Notes: generated by a model from the sequence alone, not told the origin. A DNA stretch of 64,000 nt from Oopsacas minuta (GCA_024704765.1 JAKMXF010000316.1:186001-250000), one strand, 5' to 3'. Positions 11,136 through 22,658 are shown, counted from the stretch's first letter. Translations and numbers: made by a program.

Positions 11136-12235
11136 CCCACACATAATCTGCAAATTCTCGATCGGATCTTTGGAAGCCGAAGGCCCCATAAATCTTTCCG
11201 CAAGAACTAGTAGAATAAGCCGCACGAGGGCGGCGTTTCGGCTAGGACTATTAAAACGCGACTGTTGGATACAGAGAGTTGCACGCAAGGCGGTCTGGCC
11301 CACGGGCAGCCCGCACCTGCGGACCAAGTTTTATTTATCGGGCCACAACAGGCACACACCATACACATAACTCTCTTCTTCCGCCCAAATACGTATCAGG
11401 ATTATAATATATTTTTGTTGCTTATCTTGGTGTCTGCTAAATTTAATTAATTTAGTTCATACATTTAAATTAGTTGGCTAAAATACTTATCTGCTTTGTC
11501 AATACAAACATTTTATAGGATAGGAAAATTTTGAGGTCAATACAGATCGTAATTTTTTGCGGGATGCATCAGGCAGGATTTGTTAAAATTGCGGGCATTG
11601 GATATAAAATTTCGGCCCAAATGTTACTTTGAGTATACATAATATGTATAGAGGTATCCCTCTCTGTTCGCGCGGGTTACGTTCATGAGATTCACCGTGA
11701 ATGGCAATCCGCAAACAGCGAGACTAAATGTCAATTGAAAAAAGGAGGTTAGGTTCCCCAATTCTAGGTCAACACATACAAAAAGTTCATAATTGCCAAA
11801 AAACTTGAAGTGTAAGTCAGGAATGGAAGAAGATCGAGCAATTCCCACTTGGTAAACAAAGTGACAGCAGGTGCTATGCAAGAAATGATCACCTAACAAT
11901 TGTCACCAATGAATGGTAGAAATACATGGTTCTAGTTTAGAACTGTTAAATTATTACCAATATTCATAGAATCACTAAATAATACCCAAATCATTTCGAA
12001 ATTAGAAATACTTAAATAGTAAGGTTCAATTTCAAAGTTTTGGTAATCACTGAGACATATAACCAAAATTATTACTCAAAAACCGCGAATAGTCGAGGGA
12101 ATGTGTCGCGAACGGCTAAATATGCCACAAAATATTATTTGCGAATGGTCGAAAGCGCGAACGTTGAGGGCTGATTGAATTGGGCCTACTACAAATAATC
12201 CGCTCAGCATTAAAAATAATAAGGGCAATCATTAG
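11136..12235. other. Non-coding stretch with a local GC-rich island
   Basis: About 11160-11360 is markedly GC-richer than the surroundings (for example CGGTCTGGCCCACGGGCAGC). It has overlapping short ORFs on both strands and none shows a recognisable domain. The rest, 11360-12235, is AT-rich. A 91-codon minus ORF at 11624-11899 has no motif I recognise. Confidence 0.4.
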
Positions 12236-12816
12236 TACTGGGCCTGCCACGAAATTTTTGGTCCGAGGGATCAATTTTTTCATGGAATATGGGTCCGTTG
12301 CTGAAAATCTTAGTCATAGAGCGGACAATTTTCCATGGAGTTTTGGTCCATTGTAGGACCTGTCGCGAAATAGTCGGTCCGGCAGGAGCGAATATTCCAG
12401 ATATATTTGGTCTGGCTGGTCTAAAATATTTTCAACCATTTCAGGTTCTGGGTACTAAATGATATCTTTCTGACAAAATACAGACGTGTTGGGGTTTTCT
12501 AAGCAACCTAGGTTGCTATATAGGAACCCTCAAGCAGAAGACTGCCATCGGTCCCTAAAATACTCGAGCAACCTAGGTTGCTAAGAAATATCCAGCAACT
12601 AGTTTGCTATTTTGAAAATCTTAATCAATAACTAACAGCAAAATATATGCAACAATCCGGGTTAGAAAACGTCCGTATTTTGTCAGAGATATCATTTGGT
12701 ACTCAGAGCTAGAAATGGTTGAATATTTTGGACGACCAAATTCTACACGGTCCGAATACATCTTGACAGATTAACCAGATTTTCAGTTAGGGCCAATTTT
12801 CCAGTGACAGGCCTAC
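12236..12816. mobile_element. Large fold-back (inverted repeat) element
   Basis: Arm sequence near 12425-12505 (AAATATTTTCAACCATTTC, then GGTACTAAATGATATC, then CTGACAAAATACAGACGT) recurs as its reverse complement at about 12665-12745. The outer ends (GGGCCTGCCACGAAATTTTTGGTCC and AATTTTCCAGTGACAGGCCTA) are also inverted copies. The core contains the palindrome GCAACCTAGGTTGC twice. The whole unit could snap back into a long hairpin. There is no coding capacity. Confidence 0.65.
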
Positions 12817-13064
12817 TACAAGTAATCGTCACAGGGAAAATATACATTACCACCTGTGCCGACAGGTAATGTCAATGAGGCACTATATTTTGGGCATTCT
12901 TAAAGCACCTCCATTGATATTTCCTGGCGTAACGGGTTGTAATAATATTTTTGGTGAATATTTTGAAATTTTTGATGTTATCGTCACCTAATTATGCTGA
13001 CGTCATCATATTATGGATCAATGGATAGATATCCATCCAATGAACATTTCATTCATTGTAAGAA
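12817..13064. other. Short AT-rich spacer
   Basis: No gene seen. A 17-bp near-copy of the sequence left of the fold-back element (GCCTACTACAAGTAATC against GCCTACTACAAATAATC at 12184) lies at about 12810-12826. Confidence 0.4.
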
Positions 13065-15239
13065 CAGTGGAACCTCGAGAACTGGGCACAAAAAGTAGCC
13101 CGAACAAGTGCCCCAGTTCGGGAGAGTGCCCCAATTCGCGAGTCTTTAAAATGTCCCACATTTCCAAACGCAACGCATAGGTGGTAGATATAAAGCTCAT
13201 ATTAAGATTTCACAGTTACAGTCAATCACCAGTCAAGTTAATATCATTGTTCAGAATTTTTGAAGAACTCAGTGATGCTCGTCTGACGAAGCTCAGAGGC
13301 CATTCGGTCTGTGATGAGTTGGCTGTACCACTGCAGGTCAATAGTATCACCGATGGCGTTTTTATCTCCACGAAATATGGCGTACATTTGCAGTGTCCTG
13401 ATAGCAGCGAGAGCCTCGGAGTTCCTTGGGGCTTCAGAGGCGGTTTCTTCCACTTCTCCGATATCGCTGAGATACATTTTGTCTCCTCCGGAGTCCACAA
13501 CTGTAGAGTTGTCAAGCACAGCCATGTCGGATAGAGCCTCTGGAGTCTCTTGAGGAGGGAATAAGACCTTGTCATCATCCTCCCGGACCTGCATGTCCAG
13601 TTCCTCCTGTTCTAACTCATCGCAATACCCTAACTTCATCGCAGGAGCGGGATCGGCCACTACACCAACCTTACAAAATCCGCGGTTTGCGAAGCACTTC
13701 GAAATTGTACGTTTCTCGACTTTTTCCAGGCTCGAAAATCCACACCATGACCAACGCGATGTTGATGGCCTTGAGGGGGTCGTCATCAGCGGCCTGCTGG
13801 CTAAATAGGCTGCCGAGTATATGGATGGAGCTGCTCTCTGTACTTCAGTTTTAGAGCTTGAATTATCCCTTCGTCACATGGCTGAATGCACGACTTAGTA
13901 TTCTTGGGGAAGTATACGAGCTTGACTGCCTTTAGTGAAATATCACGCATATTATGTACCCCTGCATTGTCCATGGTGAGCAGCACGTTTCGGCCCTGGG
14001 CGCTCATCCTGCAGTCGAAGTCTCGAAGCCACTCCTTGAATATGCGACCAGTCATCCATGCAAATTTCTATGACCGGTAAATTACAGGCAACTTTCCTAA
14101 ATTGGCGCCTTTGAGAGCTCTCGGGTTCACTGCCTTTCCGATCATCAAAAGCTTTCCCTTCTCCCCCATCCATGAGCAGCAGATGAGCACAGTCAGCCGT
14201 TCTTTCTGAACCTTCTTCCCGTGACCACTGTCCCCAGCCCTGACCAGAGATTTCTTCATGGCTTGTTTGAATCTTAGGACGGTCTCGTTGCAATTAAAAA
14301 CCTCTTTCATCCCATATTCTTTCAATATATCAGGCAATTCCTCCATCCAGTTCTTAACCAGTTACTTGTCCACAGCAGCCGCCTCTCCACTCTAGTTCTT
14401 TCTGACAATCCTGTGTCTCTTCTTCACCTTATCAAGCCAGCCTTCTGAAGCCTTGAAGTTGTTGATGCCACGCTTAGTCGCTTCTCACTTGCCTAACTCC
14501 GTCAACATGGGACCAGTGACTGACATACCCCTCTCCTTCGCCACTCAATGAAGCTCACCACAGCATTTTCGATGTCTTCATACTGCGGGTTGATCTGTAC
14601 GATCTTCCTTTTCTTAACGTGATCTGGTATTTCGTCTTGTCCGTTCCTGAGCTTTTCGATATCCTTCTGCTGCCGCTTCAACTGCTGACGTTCCCTTTGC
14701 TAGTTCCCATGTCTCTGGCTATCGCTCGTTCGGCCAAGCCTTCCTCGGACAGTTTGAGGATCTTTGAACGCTGTTCGAGGTTAAGATGTGGTTTGGATGA
14801 GGAAAACATACAGGAGATATAGAATGACTAATAAAAAAAATACCGAGGAGACGTCGAATGCGTGCATTATTCAATTCATGTTACAAAATGAACATGAACT
14901 ACATCGTATAATGAAGATGAATGTTCATTTCTTGAAACAAACATGCCGCAGTGTTCCTACCTTAGTTCTAGATTTTGGAGAAAGAAATCGAAAGATTGTG
15001 TTGAAAAGTTGAGATGATGATGACACATACACACACATACTTACATACAATCACATACAATCACAGAGAGAGAGAGACAGGGAGCATAAAAAAACAAAAA
15101 ATCTTATCAAAACAAAGCGCCCCACTCCGCGAGGGTAATATGCTAGGAACGGAACCAAAATGTCAAAAATTTTGGGTCAACTACCCCACTTCAAGAGGTG
15201 CCCCACTACGCGGGTGCCCCTGTTCTCGAGGTTCCACTG
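13065..15239 (-). mobile_element. Tigger/pogo-family transposon
   Basis: The left terminus CAGTGGAACCTCGAGAAC and the right terminus GTTCTCGAGGTTCCACTG are perfect inverted repeats. Subterminal repeats (GCCCCAGTTCG, GCCCCACTACG) follow on both sides. The right flank is TA and the left flank is mutated. The single transposase gene runs on the minus strand. Confidence 0.85.
13244..14809 (-). pseudogene. Tigger/pogo (DDE_1, CENP-B-like) transposase, inactivated
   Basis: The start is the ATG at 14809 (MFSSSKPHLNLEQRSKILKL), a CENP-B-type N-terminal helix-turn-helix with GLAERAIARDMG. It is followed by a decayed Tc5-type DNA-binding region and a DDE_1 core. The core shows VFNCNETVLRF (about 14290), where the first catalytic Asp of the usual NADET box is Asn. 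The second Asp is kept in LLTMDNAGVH and the third in IQPCDEGII. The acidic C-terminal tail ends ITEFFKNSEQ, which is typical of Tigger proteins. At least four frameshifts or stops (about 14680, 14550, 14380, 14060) and the Asp-to-Asn change make it non-functional. It lies just downstream of the CFAP46 3' end and on the same strand. Confidence 0.85.
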
Positions 15240-15693
15240 TACCACTAAAATATCACATATCCGAAAAACACCACTTGTGTGCCAACATATCGACACAATG
15301 TATCGGACTTGTTGACTACGAAAAGCACATTCATGACTAACAAGAAACTTATGTACGAAATTTCAAAATACAATTCAGAAATTGGGATCTTTTGATGCAT
15401 CATCGTCACCCAATGTTGCAAAAGTCATCATTATGTAGGCCAATGGATTAAAGTCAACCAATAGACATTATATAAATTCGAAAATATTTTATAGGTGTAA
15501 AATAATTTGATGTAATTCACATTGTATAACTTACAATGACAATTCTGACCCCACTTCGTCAATCAATTAATGGTCAATCTGGGGTCAATTTTGACCCCAC
15601 TAAGTCTATTTTTATGAAAATATATACTCAGTTCATGCTGTGATATACTTTATATAGAACGATTTTAAATTCACGTGTCACGCTCTAGTAAAT
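15240..15693. other. CFAP46 3' flank
   Basis: AT-rich, no gene seen. It should contain the 3' UTR and polyadenylation site of CFAP46 if the stop at 15694-15696 is the true end. I did not find a convincing AATAAA on the minus strand. Confidence 0.4.
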
Positions 15694-18600
15694 TTAGTGG
15701 AAAAGTCTTGTATAGTTAGGTATTAAATCAATAGCTGAAAACTGGATATAACTAATATCGGTTAACAAATTAATATTTATCCCATCTTTTAGGCAAAGAA
15801 GTGTAAGCTGTTGAAAATGTTTATTACTAGAAGCAATGTAAAAAAGAGCTTTGGATTGGGAAATTTCGTGTTCTTTGAATTCTATAATCTCTAACATTGT
15901 CGATCGAGAATATTGATCAGAGTCAGAATTATAGCACACCCACATTTGATCAGTTTCTGTTCCAAAATAGTGGTATAATGCGATCATTGCCCTCGAAAGT
16001 TGAACAATATACTCTAAAGAAGGATTATTTTGTAATGATACTAGAATTGCAATTGATTCAGTAATAATACGAAAACAATTTTGGATTAGCTGTTCACTAA
16101 ACTCTAACGATTTAAAGTTTCGATAAACAAGCATATCGAAAATTCTGTGGGTGGATGTAGAGATGTGGAAGTTCAACTTTTTAGTACATAACTCAGTACA
16201 CTTTTCGAAGACGGTAATCCCGAAAGATGAGAAAGATATCTGGGTATTCGCAAAATCAGAGCATATAGGAGAATAATTATCAAGAAAAACATCAAACTCT
16301 AATGAAACAGAATTCAAATATGAAATAGTGTCGATATATAGTTGATTAAGTCTTTTGTAAGATAATACTGTTTTCATTACATATCTAGAATAAGTTTCCA
16401 GCGGAATGGCTTCGTCAATAATTGTAGCGAGTTTGCATAAATAAAATACGTAATTCTTCAAGGAAGAAATGCAATCAATAAAATTTTGAGAAGAATAATA
16501 CATGCAAAAACAACTATATAAAGTTTCAAGTAGGATCTCAATATCTATTATGTTACGTTTTCTATTCGTTTCGATATGAGAGAAAGCGAAATCAAGCTTA
16601 CGAGTTGCCAATTCAAATTCGAATCTTGTTTTTATGTATGAGTAGTAATTCCAAGATTTATCCGAAATATTTTTATGAAATAATCGTATGTAGTTTTCCA
16701 GATATTCATTAGCTAAAGAATATTCCAAGAAATTTCCAACAGAATTGTAGAAATGAAGAAGTACATTAATTGGAAGAAATTTATCTTGTAACATACGTGT
16801 AATAATAGATTGGCCATTAATTGAGAAATTGAATGCATCGTGGATAGATGCCTTCAATGACTGGATCTTATAATCAAAGAAGAGTTTAGGTGACAATTCT
16901 AAAAAGACTTCACATTCAGCCACAATATCAATCGTGGGCTGCAGTTCTCCTAACTCTAACAATACATTTGAAATTTCTAGTGCCAAATAAATGATGAAAT
17001 CAGATTGATAGAAGGTATAAAAAATATCTAAATTTATATTTTTGCAGGTTGCTGATGCGCTATCAGGTAAAAACGGACCCGGTAATACAATTGCTTGATT
17101 ATGAAAATCTTTAGTAATTTCATGCAGAATACTTCTATCTTCTTTTGCAAAGTATTCTCCATACAATTTTTCCTTCCAAAATTCATATGAAGAATCGAAA
17201 ATGAATTTTTTGGAATATATCATCATACTTATATAGGATAAATGCAACCAACTTCTTGGACAATTTTCATTAGTTGTTGATATGTAATGGATAAGAAGGA
17301 GAGGGATTAACTGATAATGTGAGAATAATGACAATTTTAATTCCTCCTTGAAATAATTGAGATAATACATAGTAATATTTGGATATTTCAAAGAAATTTT
17401 AGGCCTTTGGTTAGTATCAATTAGTTGAGTTCGATTTAGAATATATTGTGACCAATCGGGTAAACTATGTGGTACAGCCATATTAGTATTGAATTTAGTA
17501 GATCCTTTACTCTTTTTCGACAGTTCTTGAGTCGTCATTCTAAGATCTGTATCTCGAACAACAGTTTGGTTCAACATTGAATAAACACAAAAGAGAAGAA
17601 GTCGAAGATTGGAATCATACAAAAGTCCATCTGATCTACCAGAGAGAATTAGGGATATGATAGATAGTCGAAAAAAACAGTCAATTTCGGGGGTAGTCCA
17701 TTCCTCAAAAGATTGATTAAATTTTCCATAGTTTTTGTTTTGATGTATAAATTCGGGAGCAAGAGGCGCATCTTTCTGATATATTCCATCATCATCCCCT
17801 ATATTGTCAATCAATCTCTCAAACACATATTCAATAAGTTGTCCTAATGTATCTTCAAACAAAGTACACAACACTTTGGGAGGATATTTGATCAGCACCA
17901 ACCAGCTCAAAAATTCGAACAAAACTTCAATTCGTAAAAGAAAATCATCAACACCAGAAAGGGATTCAAGTGCAGATTTATAATAAACGAATTTAAACTT
18001 AAATGAAGTTGAAGCATGAGCAGCCATCAACCACAAGTCAGATTGATCAATCTGATCAAAATCTGCAATAATTCGTAAGATATCCATGTGTACGTCTATT
18101 TTCATATTTGATTTGAAAATGATCAAATATTTAAATAAATTTTGATGGGATTCTCTAGGGATTTGTGTCAATGCCAATTCCACAAATTTGAGACCAATAT
18201 TCCACATCTTCTGGCGAGAGAATGCATCCAAGCAAAGCATAAAAAATTCTATCCTAATGTCTTTACCTTTATCAAATCTAAAAAGTGAAATTTCTACTTT
18301 CTTATATTTAGACAAATATGATAAAATGGTTGTTGCATTTTTGGTAAGGAAATATGTAAACTCAGGTGTGTTTAAAACTAGCCTACAATAATTTAATATC
18401 ATTTGTAAACAGTATAAAAATAAATTTACACTGTTACTCTCATTTCCATAAGAAAACGCTTTGAGCATTTGTTCGAATATTTCGCTCGATCTTGCAAAAG
18501 GTTTCACACAAGACAAACTTATTGCTGAAATAGACTCCAATTGTGACAAACAAAAACATATTTTCTGGTGGACAATCATAGTTTGTGACTCGCTCAAAAG

Positions 18601-19641
18601 CAAAATTCCAATATTTCGCCCATACTCAACACAGGAAGATACCATACTATAATGCTCTACATTAAGGTAGAGTCCCGCCAATTCTATTATTAGTTCCAGA
18701 TTGATTATACTGTTGGGACTTTTTGAACACGTCAGGCAGTCAAACGCAGAACTAAGTGCAATTTCTGGAACTAGGAGATTAGAATTTTTAGAGGATAGTA
18801 CTTCAATCATCACAGTAGCCTTAATTATATGCAAATCATCAGAATCTTTGAAAAGTTCGATTAAGAATTCATAGCGAATTTTCTGACCAAGTTGAATTAA
18901 GACTTTGACCCAAATAGAGACTAACTGTTTGAAATTTGTGAGATTTAAGTCAATGTTCATTAGCAATGAAAGTGAAAATTCACATATTTCCTTGGCTTCC
19001 TTTAATAATTCTTCACTAACTACTTCCAATTGTGTTCCAAACCCTGAGGATGAGATTGGAGTATCGACATTCTTTTTATCTTTGTCATTCTTGAGAGAAC
19101 CTTTCAAGGTTGTGCCTGGGATCACGGGTGGAACAGATTTAGTATGTTGTGACGATTGGTATAAGCAATTGATACATGCATATGATAATTTGTAGATGAG
19201 TAAGTGTGGTGAAACATTATGTTTTGAGGTAATGTGAGAATATATGTCACGTAGGGGTTGGAGGAGAACAATTTCGTTTTTCAGTGTATATAAATGTCTT
19301 GTGTAGTTCCAAAAGCATACCAGACTGTTCGAAATTAGCCAACTTTGGTTTAAATCTAATGCCCATTGTCCAGCAAAAATAAATCTCTCAACAGCTGTAA
19401 CACTCAGTGTATTCATCAAAGAGGCAAATTTCAACCATCTCTGGTCATCTTTATACAAATCATTAAGATGAAAACTCGTTAAATCAGGTGAAACATGGAG
19501 TTGTAAATCTTCCTTTAGTATAAATTGAACAATTCCTTCAGCTAAAATGTACTGAGCTTCGGCAAATATTTGGAGAATTCCTTGATCACGAAATTTCAGA
19601 CTTGAGTTTTTCTTGGAGCTGCGTCCACTCGCGATGCTGGC
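15694..19641 (-). CDS. CFAP46: CFAP46, large 3' exon (central-pair apparatus protein)
   Basis: An uninterrupted 1,315-codon reading frame follows the acceptor CTTTCTTTAG|GCC at 19641 and ends with TAA at 15694. CFAP46 is a large alpha-helical TPR-type protein of the C1d projection of the ciliary central pair, needed for normal motility. Alignment from memory with vertebrate CFAP46 is collinear. IFAEAQYILAEGIVQFIL corresponds to the FAEVGFIHAEATVHLL region. Next comes FAGQWALDLNQSWLISNSLV with WNYTRHL, then EAKEICEFSLSLL. The rest is Leu/Ile-rich helical repeat with no transmembrane or catalytic motif. The vertebrate protein is about 2,700 aa and this exon covers roughly its residues 720 to 2,030. 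The C-terminal part is therefore short or continues in unseen exons. A 3.9-kb exon is unusual for this gene. The phase-0 acceptor matches the donor of the previous exon. Confidence 0.82.
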   Translation of the reverse strand, partial: ASIASGRSSKKNSSLKFRDQGILQIFAEAQYILAEGIVQFILKEDLQLHVSPDLTSFHLNDLYKDDQRWLKFASLMNTLSVTAVERFIFAGQWALDLNQSWLISNSLVCFWNYTRHLYTLKNEIVLLQPLRDIYSHITSKHNVSPHLLIYKLSYACINCLYQSSQHTKSVPPVIPGTTLKGSLKNDKDKKNVDTPISSSGFGTQLEVVSEELLKEAKEICEFSLSLLMNIDLNLTNFKQLVSIWVKVLIQLGQKIRYEFLIELFKDSDDLHIIKATVMIEVLSSKNSNLLVPEIALSSAFDCLTCSKSPNSIINLELIIELAGLYLNVEHYSMVSSCVEYGRNIGILLLSESQTMIVHQKICFCLSQLESISAISLSCVKPFARSSEIFEQMLKAFSYGNESNSVNLFLYCLQMILNYCRLVLNTPEFTYFLTKNATTILSYLSKYKKVEISLFRFDKGKDIRIEFFMLCLDAFSRQKMWNIGLKFVELALTQIPRESHQNLFKYLIIFKSNMKIDVHMDILRIIADFDQIDQSDLWLMAAHASTSFKFKFVYYKSALESLSGVDDFLLRIEVLFEFLSWLVLIKYPPKVLCTLFEDTLGQLIEYVFERLIDNIGDDDGIYQKDAPLAPEFIHQNKNYGKFNQSFEEWTTPEIDCFFRLSIISLILSGRSDGLLYDSNLRLLLFCVYSMLNQTVVRDTDLRMTTQELSKKSKGSTKFNTNMAVPHSLPDWSQYILNRTQLIDTNQRPKISLKYPNITMYYLNYFKEELKLSLFSHYQLIPLLLIHYISTTNENCPRSWLHLSYISMMIYSKKFIFDSSYEFWKEKLYGEYFAKEDRSILHEITKDFHNQAIVLPGPFLPDSASATCKNINLDIFYTFYQSDFIIYLALEISNVLLELGELQPTIDIVAECEVFLELSPKLFFDYKIQSLKASIHDAFNFSINGQSIITRMLQDKFLPINVLLHFYNSVGNFLEYSLANEYLENYIRLFHKNISDKSWNYYSYIKTRFEFELATRKLDFAFSHIETNRKRNIIDIEILLETLYSCFCMYYSSQNFIDCISSLKNYVFYLCKLATIIDEAIPLETYSRYVMKTVLSYKRLNQLYIDTISYLNSVSLEFDVFLDNYSPICSDFANTQISFSSFGITVFEKCTELCTKKLNFHISTSTHRIFDMLVYRNFKSLEFSEQLIQNCFRIITESIAILVSLQNNPSLEYIVQLSRAMIALYHYFGTETDQMWVCYNSDSDQYSRSTMLEIIEFKEHEISQSKALFYIASSNKHFQQLTLLCLKDGININLLTDISYIQFSAIDLIPNYTRLFH
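18905..19195 (+). other. Antisense ORF within the CFAP46 exon (not a gene)
   Basis: Several plus-strand ORFs of 60-96 codons lie inside 15694-19641. They are shadows of the long minus-strand coding exon and show no domain of their own. They are listed only so that the reader does not annotate them. Confidence 0.6.
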
Positions 19642-19925
19642 CTAAAGAAAGCTTCAATAAAGCCACGATAATGAATAAAACACAACACGTGACGTATATA
19701 TCTAAACATTGGCAAGAGAAAAGGCAAGGGGTTATGTCTGGCATATTTATACCATTGACAATCTTTGGATAGTAATTTCACAATTACTTCAGGATTTTAC
19801 TCAGATAGAAAATAAGTTATAAAAACCGGGGTAAGATAATTTCAACTGTAACCTATCAACTAAGCAATATTTTTCCAAAATTATCCGTAGAGTGCAAAAT
19901 AATGCACCTTTTGATCTCAGGATCT

Positions 19926-20560
19926 ATATTATTAAATCACAATTGTTGTCTATCTGTTTGTCTGTTTATCTGTTTGTCTGTCTATCTGTTTGTTTGCCCG
20001 TTGTCAGGGAAAGGATTTACTGTATGCAATTTTGAAATTGTCGCATAACTTTGTAGTTATCGTGTATATCAAGGAAGTAAATTGAATTCCATAAATCATG
20101 ACTAAATATACTGATTTTCATACTTTTGGATTAATCATATTTACTTTGTTGTTGCTTATATTAATATAATGCCAACATATTATCCAAATCTCAAAATATA
20201 CATACAGGTTATTTCTAAACTGTTGTCTAGGAGTAAGTCAATATGCTGAATACGAATTTCGAATTTCAAGTTTCTCATATATAAATATATTGTTGTTTTT
20301 ATGAATATAAAGTAAACAAATTTCAAAATTGAGGTAGAATCATACTTTCAACGACTATACTGGAATAGTCGAGTATGCTGAATCATAATATCATAAACAA
20401 CATCAATATTTGTAAATCTCAATTTTTGTTACATGTTTTTTGTCCGTTGAATACCTCGAGGTGCAACGCGCCGAGTTCATCGTGGGATCGACGAGCCATT
20501 CTCGTTGGTATGAATTGTTCATTCTACAATTTTGGTGACATAACTTCTATTAGGCAGATT
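19926..20560. repeat. Helitron-like element with (TCTG/TTTG) microsatellite and tandem units
   Basis: Order of parts: an imperfect TCTGTTTG/TCTATCTG microsatellite (19950-20000), a short linker, then about two tandem units sharing AAATTTCAAAATTGAGGTAG, ATCATACTTTCAACGACTAT and GTATGCTGAAT. A GC-rich end with CTCGAGGTGCAACGCG and TCGTGGGATCGACGAG follows. The same modules occur at 44.08-44.83 kb and, as a fragment, at 9.64 kb. Microsatellite plus short tandem units plus a conserved GC-rich terminus is the architecture of non-autonomous Helitron/Helentron-type elements. The classification is inference. Confidence 0.45.
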
Positions 20561-21155
20561 TCTGCAATAAATATTGTGTATAAAAACAAGAGTTCTAGAA
20601 TTGTTAATGATAAATCTCAGTTTAGTTGAAAAATGACATAATATTGATAATAATGTGACTTATAAATGTCTAACAGTGTCAAAATATCATATTTCGAGGT
20701 TAACATAGAACTATAACTCGTCCAAATAGAGCGTGTAAAACGTATTATACGGATAATCCGGTTAATAGGGACAATCTCCAGGAATGGAATAAACTCCATT
20801 ATAGTCAACATTTCAGGTAACGGGACAAACCTTTTAATCGAGTAAAATAGTAACTCAATCAAGAAGAAATTTCTCTTGAGTTAGGAAATTCAAATTTTTC
20901 TAGGTACACGTACAAAATTTAGATAAATATAGACTAAGTTTGGGATTAATTTGACCAAATCAAATTCTATTTCCAAGTCATTGCTATCAACATGAATCAC
21001 GGAAGGTACTAAACAATCCGAAAATTTTGAATATGTTGTAAGGTGTGGTTTGGCACATTTAGTCAGATTTTGGTATTATCAAAGTCTGAAAGTATAAATT
21101 CACAGATTAATCATATTTTCACACCTTTTTGAATGCATTTCAAAATTATCCTATA
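20561..21155. other. Intronic AT-rich spacer
   Basis: No gene seen. A segment at about 20690-20830 (ATTATACGGATAATCCGG, TTAATAGGGACAATC) looks like an eroded MITE end. The last 20 bases contain TTTCAAAATTATCCTA, which recurs immediately after the MITE at 22998. Confidence 0.4.
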
Positions 21156-21324
21156 CAGTAGAAGCCGCTAAATCAGGATGCCTGATGAATCAATGATTCG
21201 TCCCGGTTAACAGATTGTCTCGATTAACCGATCATTATAAGAAATTTAAATTACCACCACTATATCATGGCTATAGGGTCTAGCAAGATGAGTTGTTGTA
21301 GCACGCATATAAAAGTTAAAGTTA

Positions 21325-22658
21325 CAGTGTGTCCCATAAAAACCTGGAATAGGTAAATCATTTCAAAGAATATTATTATCGAAGATTTTTGCAATGTTTT
21401 CCGAAATATCTAAAGTAATTTAGTAGTTCTTCAGTATTATATCTTATAACCTCTACTTTCCTGAACCAGCTGACATCTTTTGGGCATGGAAGCCCAATAA
21501 GGTCGAAGAAAATCTGCATCTATCCCCTCCCAAATTTTCAATAGTTGTAATTGAGGTCTCGAATATTTTTAGGGTTGCGTTTGATTAGTTCTAACTTAAT
21601 CCAGGCGAACAAGTTTTCAATAGGGTTAACATCTGGACTTTGACTTGGCCAGTTTATTCTGTTTTGTTTCATATTTTTGTCAATCCATGCCTTGGTTAGT
21701 TTGGCTGTGTGTTTTGGGTCGTTATTCTGCACCAAAAACCACTCAGACCCATGAAAAACAGTTGCTTGTGTTATCAAATGCCCCTCTAGTATATTCACAA
21801 AGAGAGCTGCTGTGAGTATTTCTTGGGAAATACATAGTGGAAACATTCCTACAGACGAAAAAGCTGCCCAAATGTTGACTTTTTGGGTATGTTTCACTGT
21901 TGTTCCCAGCCTCTCAGTACCTTCCTTGGTCTACATGCGAATTCTCCCACGTGCGATCCAAATCGAAGCCTCATCGGCGAATATAGCATGTTGCCAATCA
22001 TTACTAAGATTTTTCTCTGCCCATTCAAGTCGTGATATACGATTTTTCTCAGATAGTAGAGGAATGGGGCTATGGCAGGGCTTCGTATACCTTAACTTCT
22101 TCAAAGCACATGCAATCGTATTCTTTGAGCTGGTAACTGGACACTTATCTGCCATAGCTCTAAGAGAAATGTAAGGGGTTCTCCGAATTTGTTGTGCGAT
22201 ACCGTTCGTTATTAATGGGAGTAATTTCCCTGGCCTCCCACTCCCTTTTCTTCGTTCAATTGGCAAACATTCACTTATTCGGGATTTTAGGTTGTAAACC
22301 GTTGATAATGAGACCCCTACAATTCTAGATATTTCCTTAACTGAGTGTTTATTCCTCTTTAGAAGTATAATTACGTGTTACCTTTTCTCAGTCGGACACA
22401 TGGTGAATAATAAATGCTATTAAATCAGAATGAAAATACAGCTATAAATGACTATAGCAAAAGTGTTTGTGTCATGATGATGCAACAATAAATATGCGCA
22501 AAAATGTTATATAATATAAGGAAAATGTATTCCCAATAAAAACATGACTTAATGGAATATAAAATTTTAAGTAGATATGTCTAATACAAACTATCAAACT
22601 CATAAAATGCTAGATGTAAGATAATTGACCAATTTCCAGATTTTTATGGGACATACTG
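21325..22658 (-). mobile_element. Tc1-like transposon
   Basis: TA duplications at 21323-21324 and 22659-22660 flank inverted repeats. The left end reads CAGTGTGTCCCATAAAAACC and the right end is its near reverse complement, ending GGGACATACTG. The length of 1,334 bp is typical for a Tc1 element. It lies inside the MITE and is therefore younger than it. Confidence 0.85.
21390..22401 (-). pseudogene. Tc1-like transposase, inactivated
   Basis: It starts at the ATG at 22401 (MCPTEKR, then a stop). A paired-type helix-turn-helix follows (HSVKEISRIVGVSLSTVY; RKGSGRPGK), then the catalytic core. The first acidic box is IFADEASIWI. The second box reads VQNNDPKHTA, where the usual QDND has become QNND, so the catalytic Asp is lost. 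The third is WPSQSPDVNPIENLFAW with Glu kept. Spacing is one residue longer than classical DD34E. In-frame stops or frameshifts occur near 22380, 21930 and 21540. The C-terminal FFDLIGLPCPK-type remnant extends to about 21390 in another frame. Confidence 0.8.

Noticed and set aside
11624-11899. 91-codon minus ORF as a gene
   Set aside because: No motif, no splice context and no supporting neighbours. AT-rich DNA yields such ORFs by chance.
13244-13808. Plus-strand ORFs overlapping the Tigger transposase
   Set aside because: They are shadows of the minus-strand acidic C-terminal tail, which has the family's ITEFF ending.
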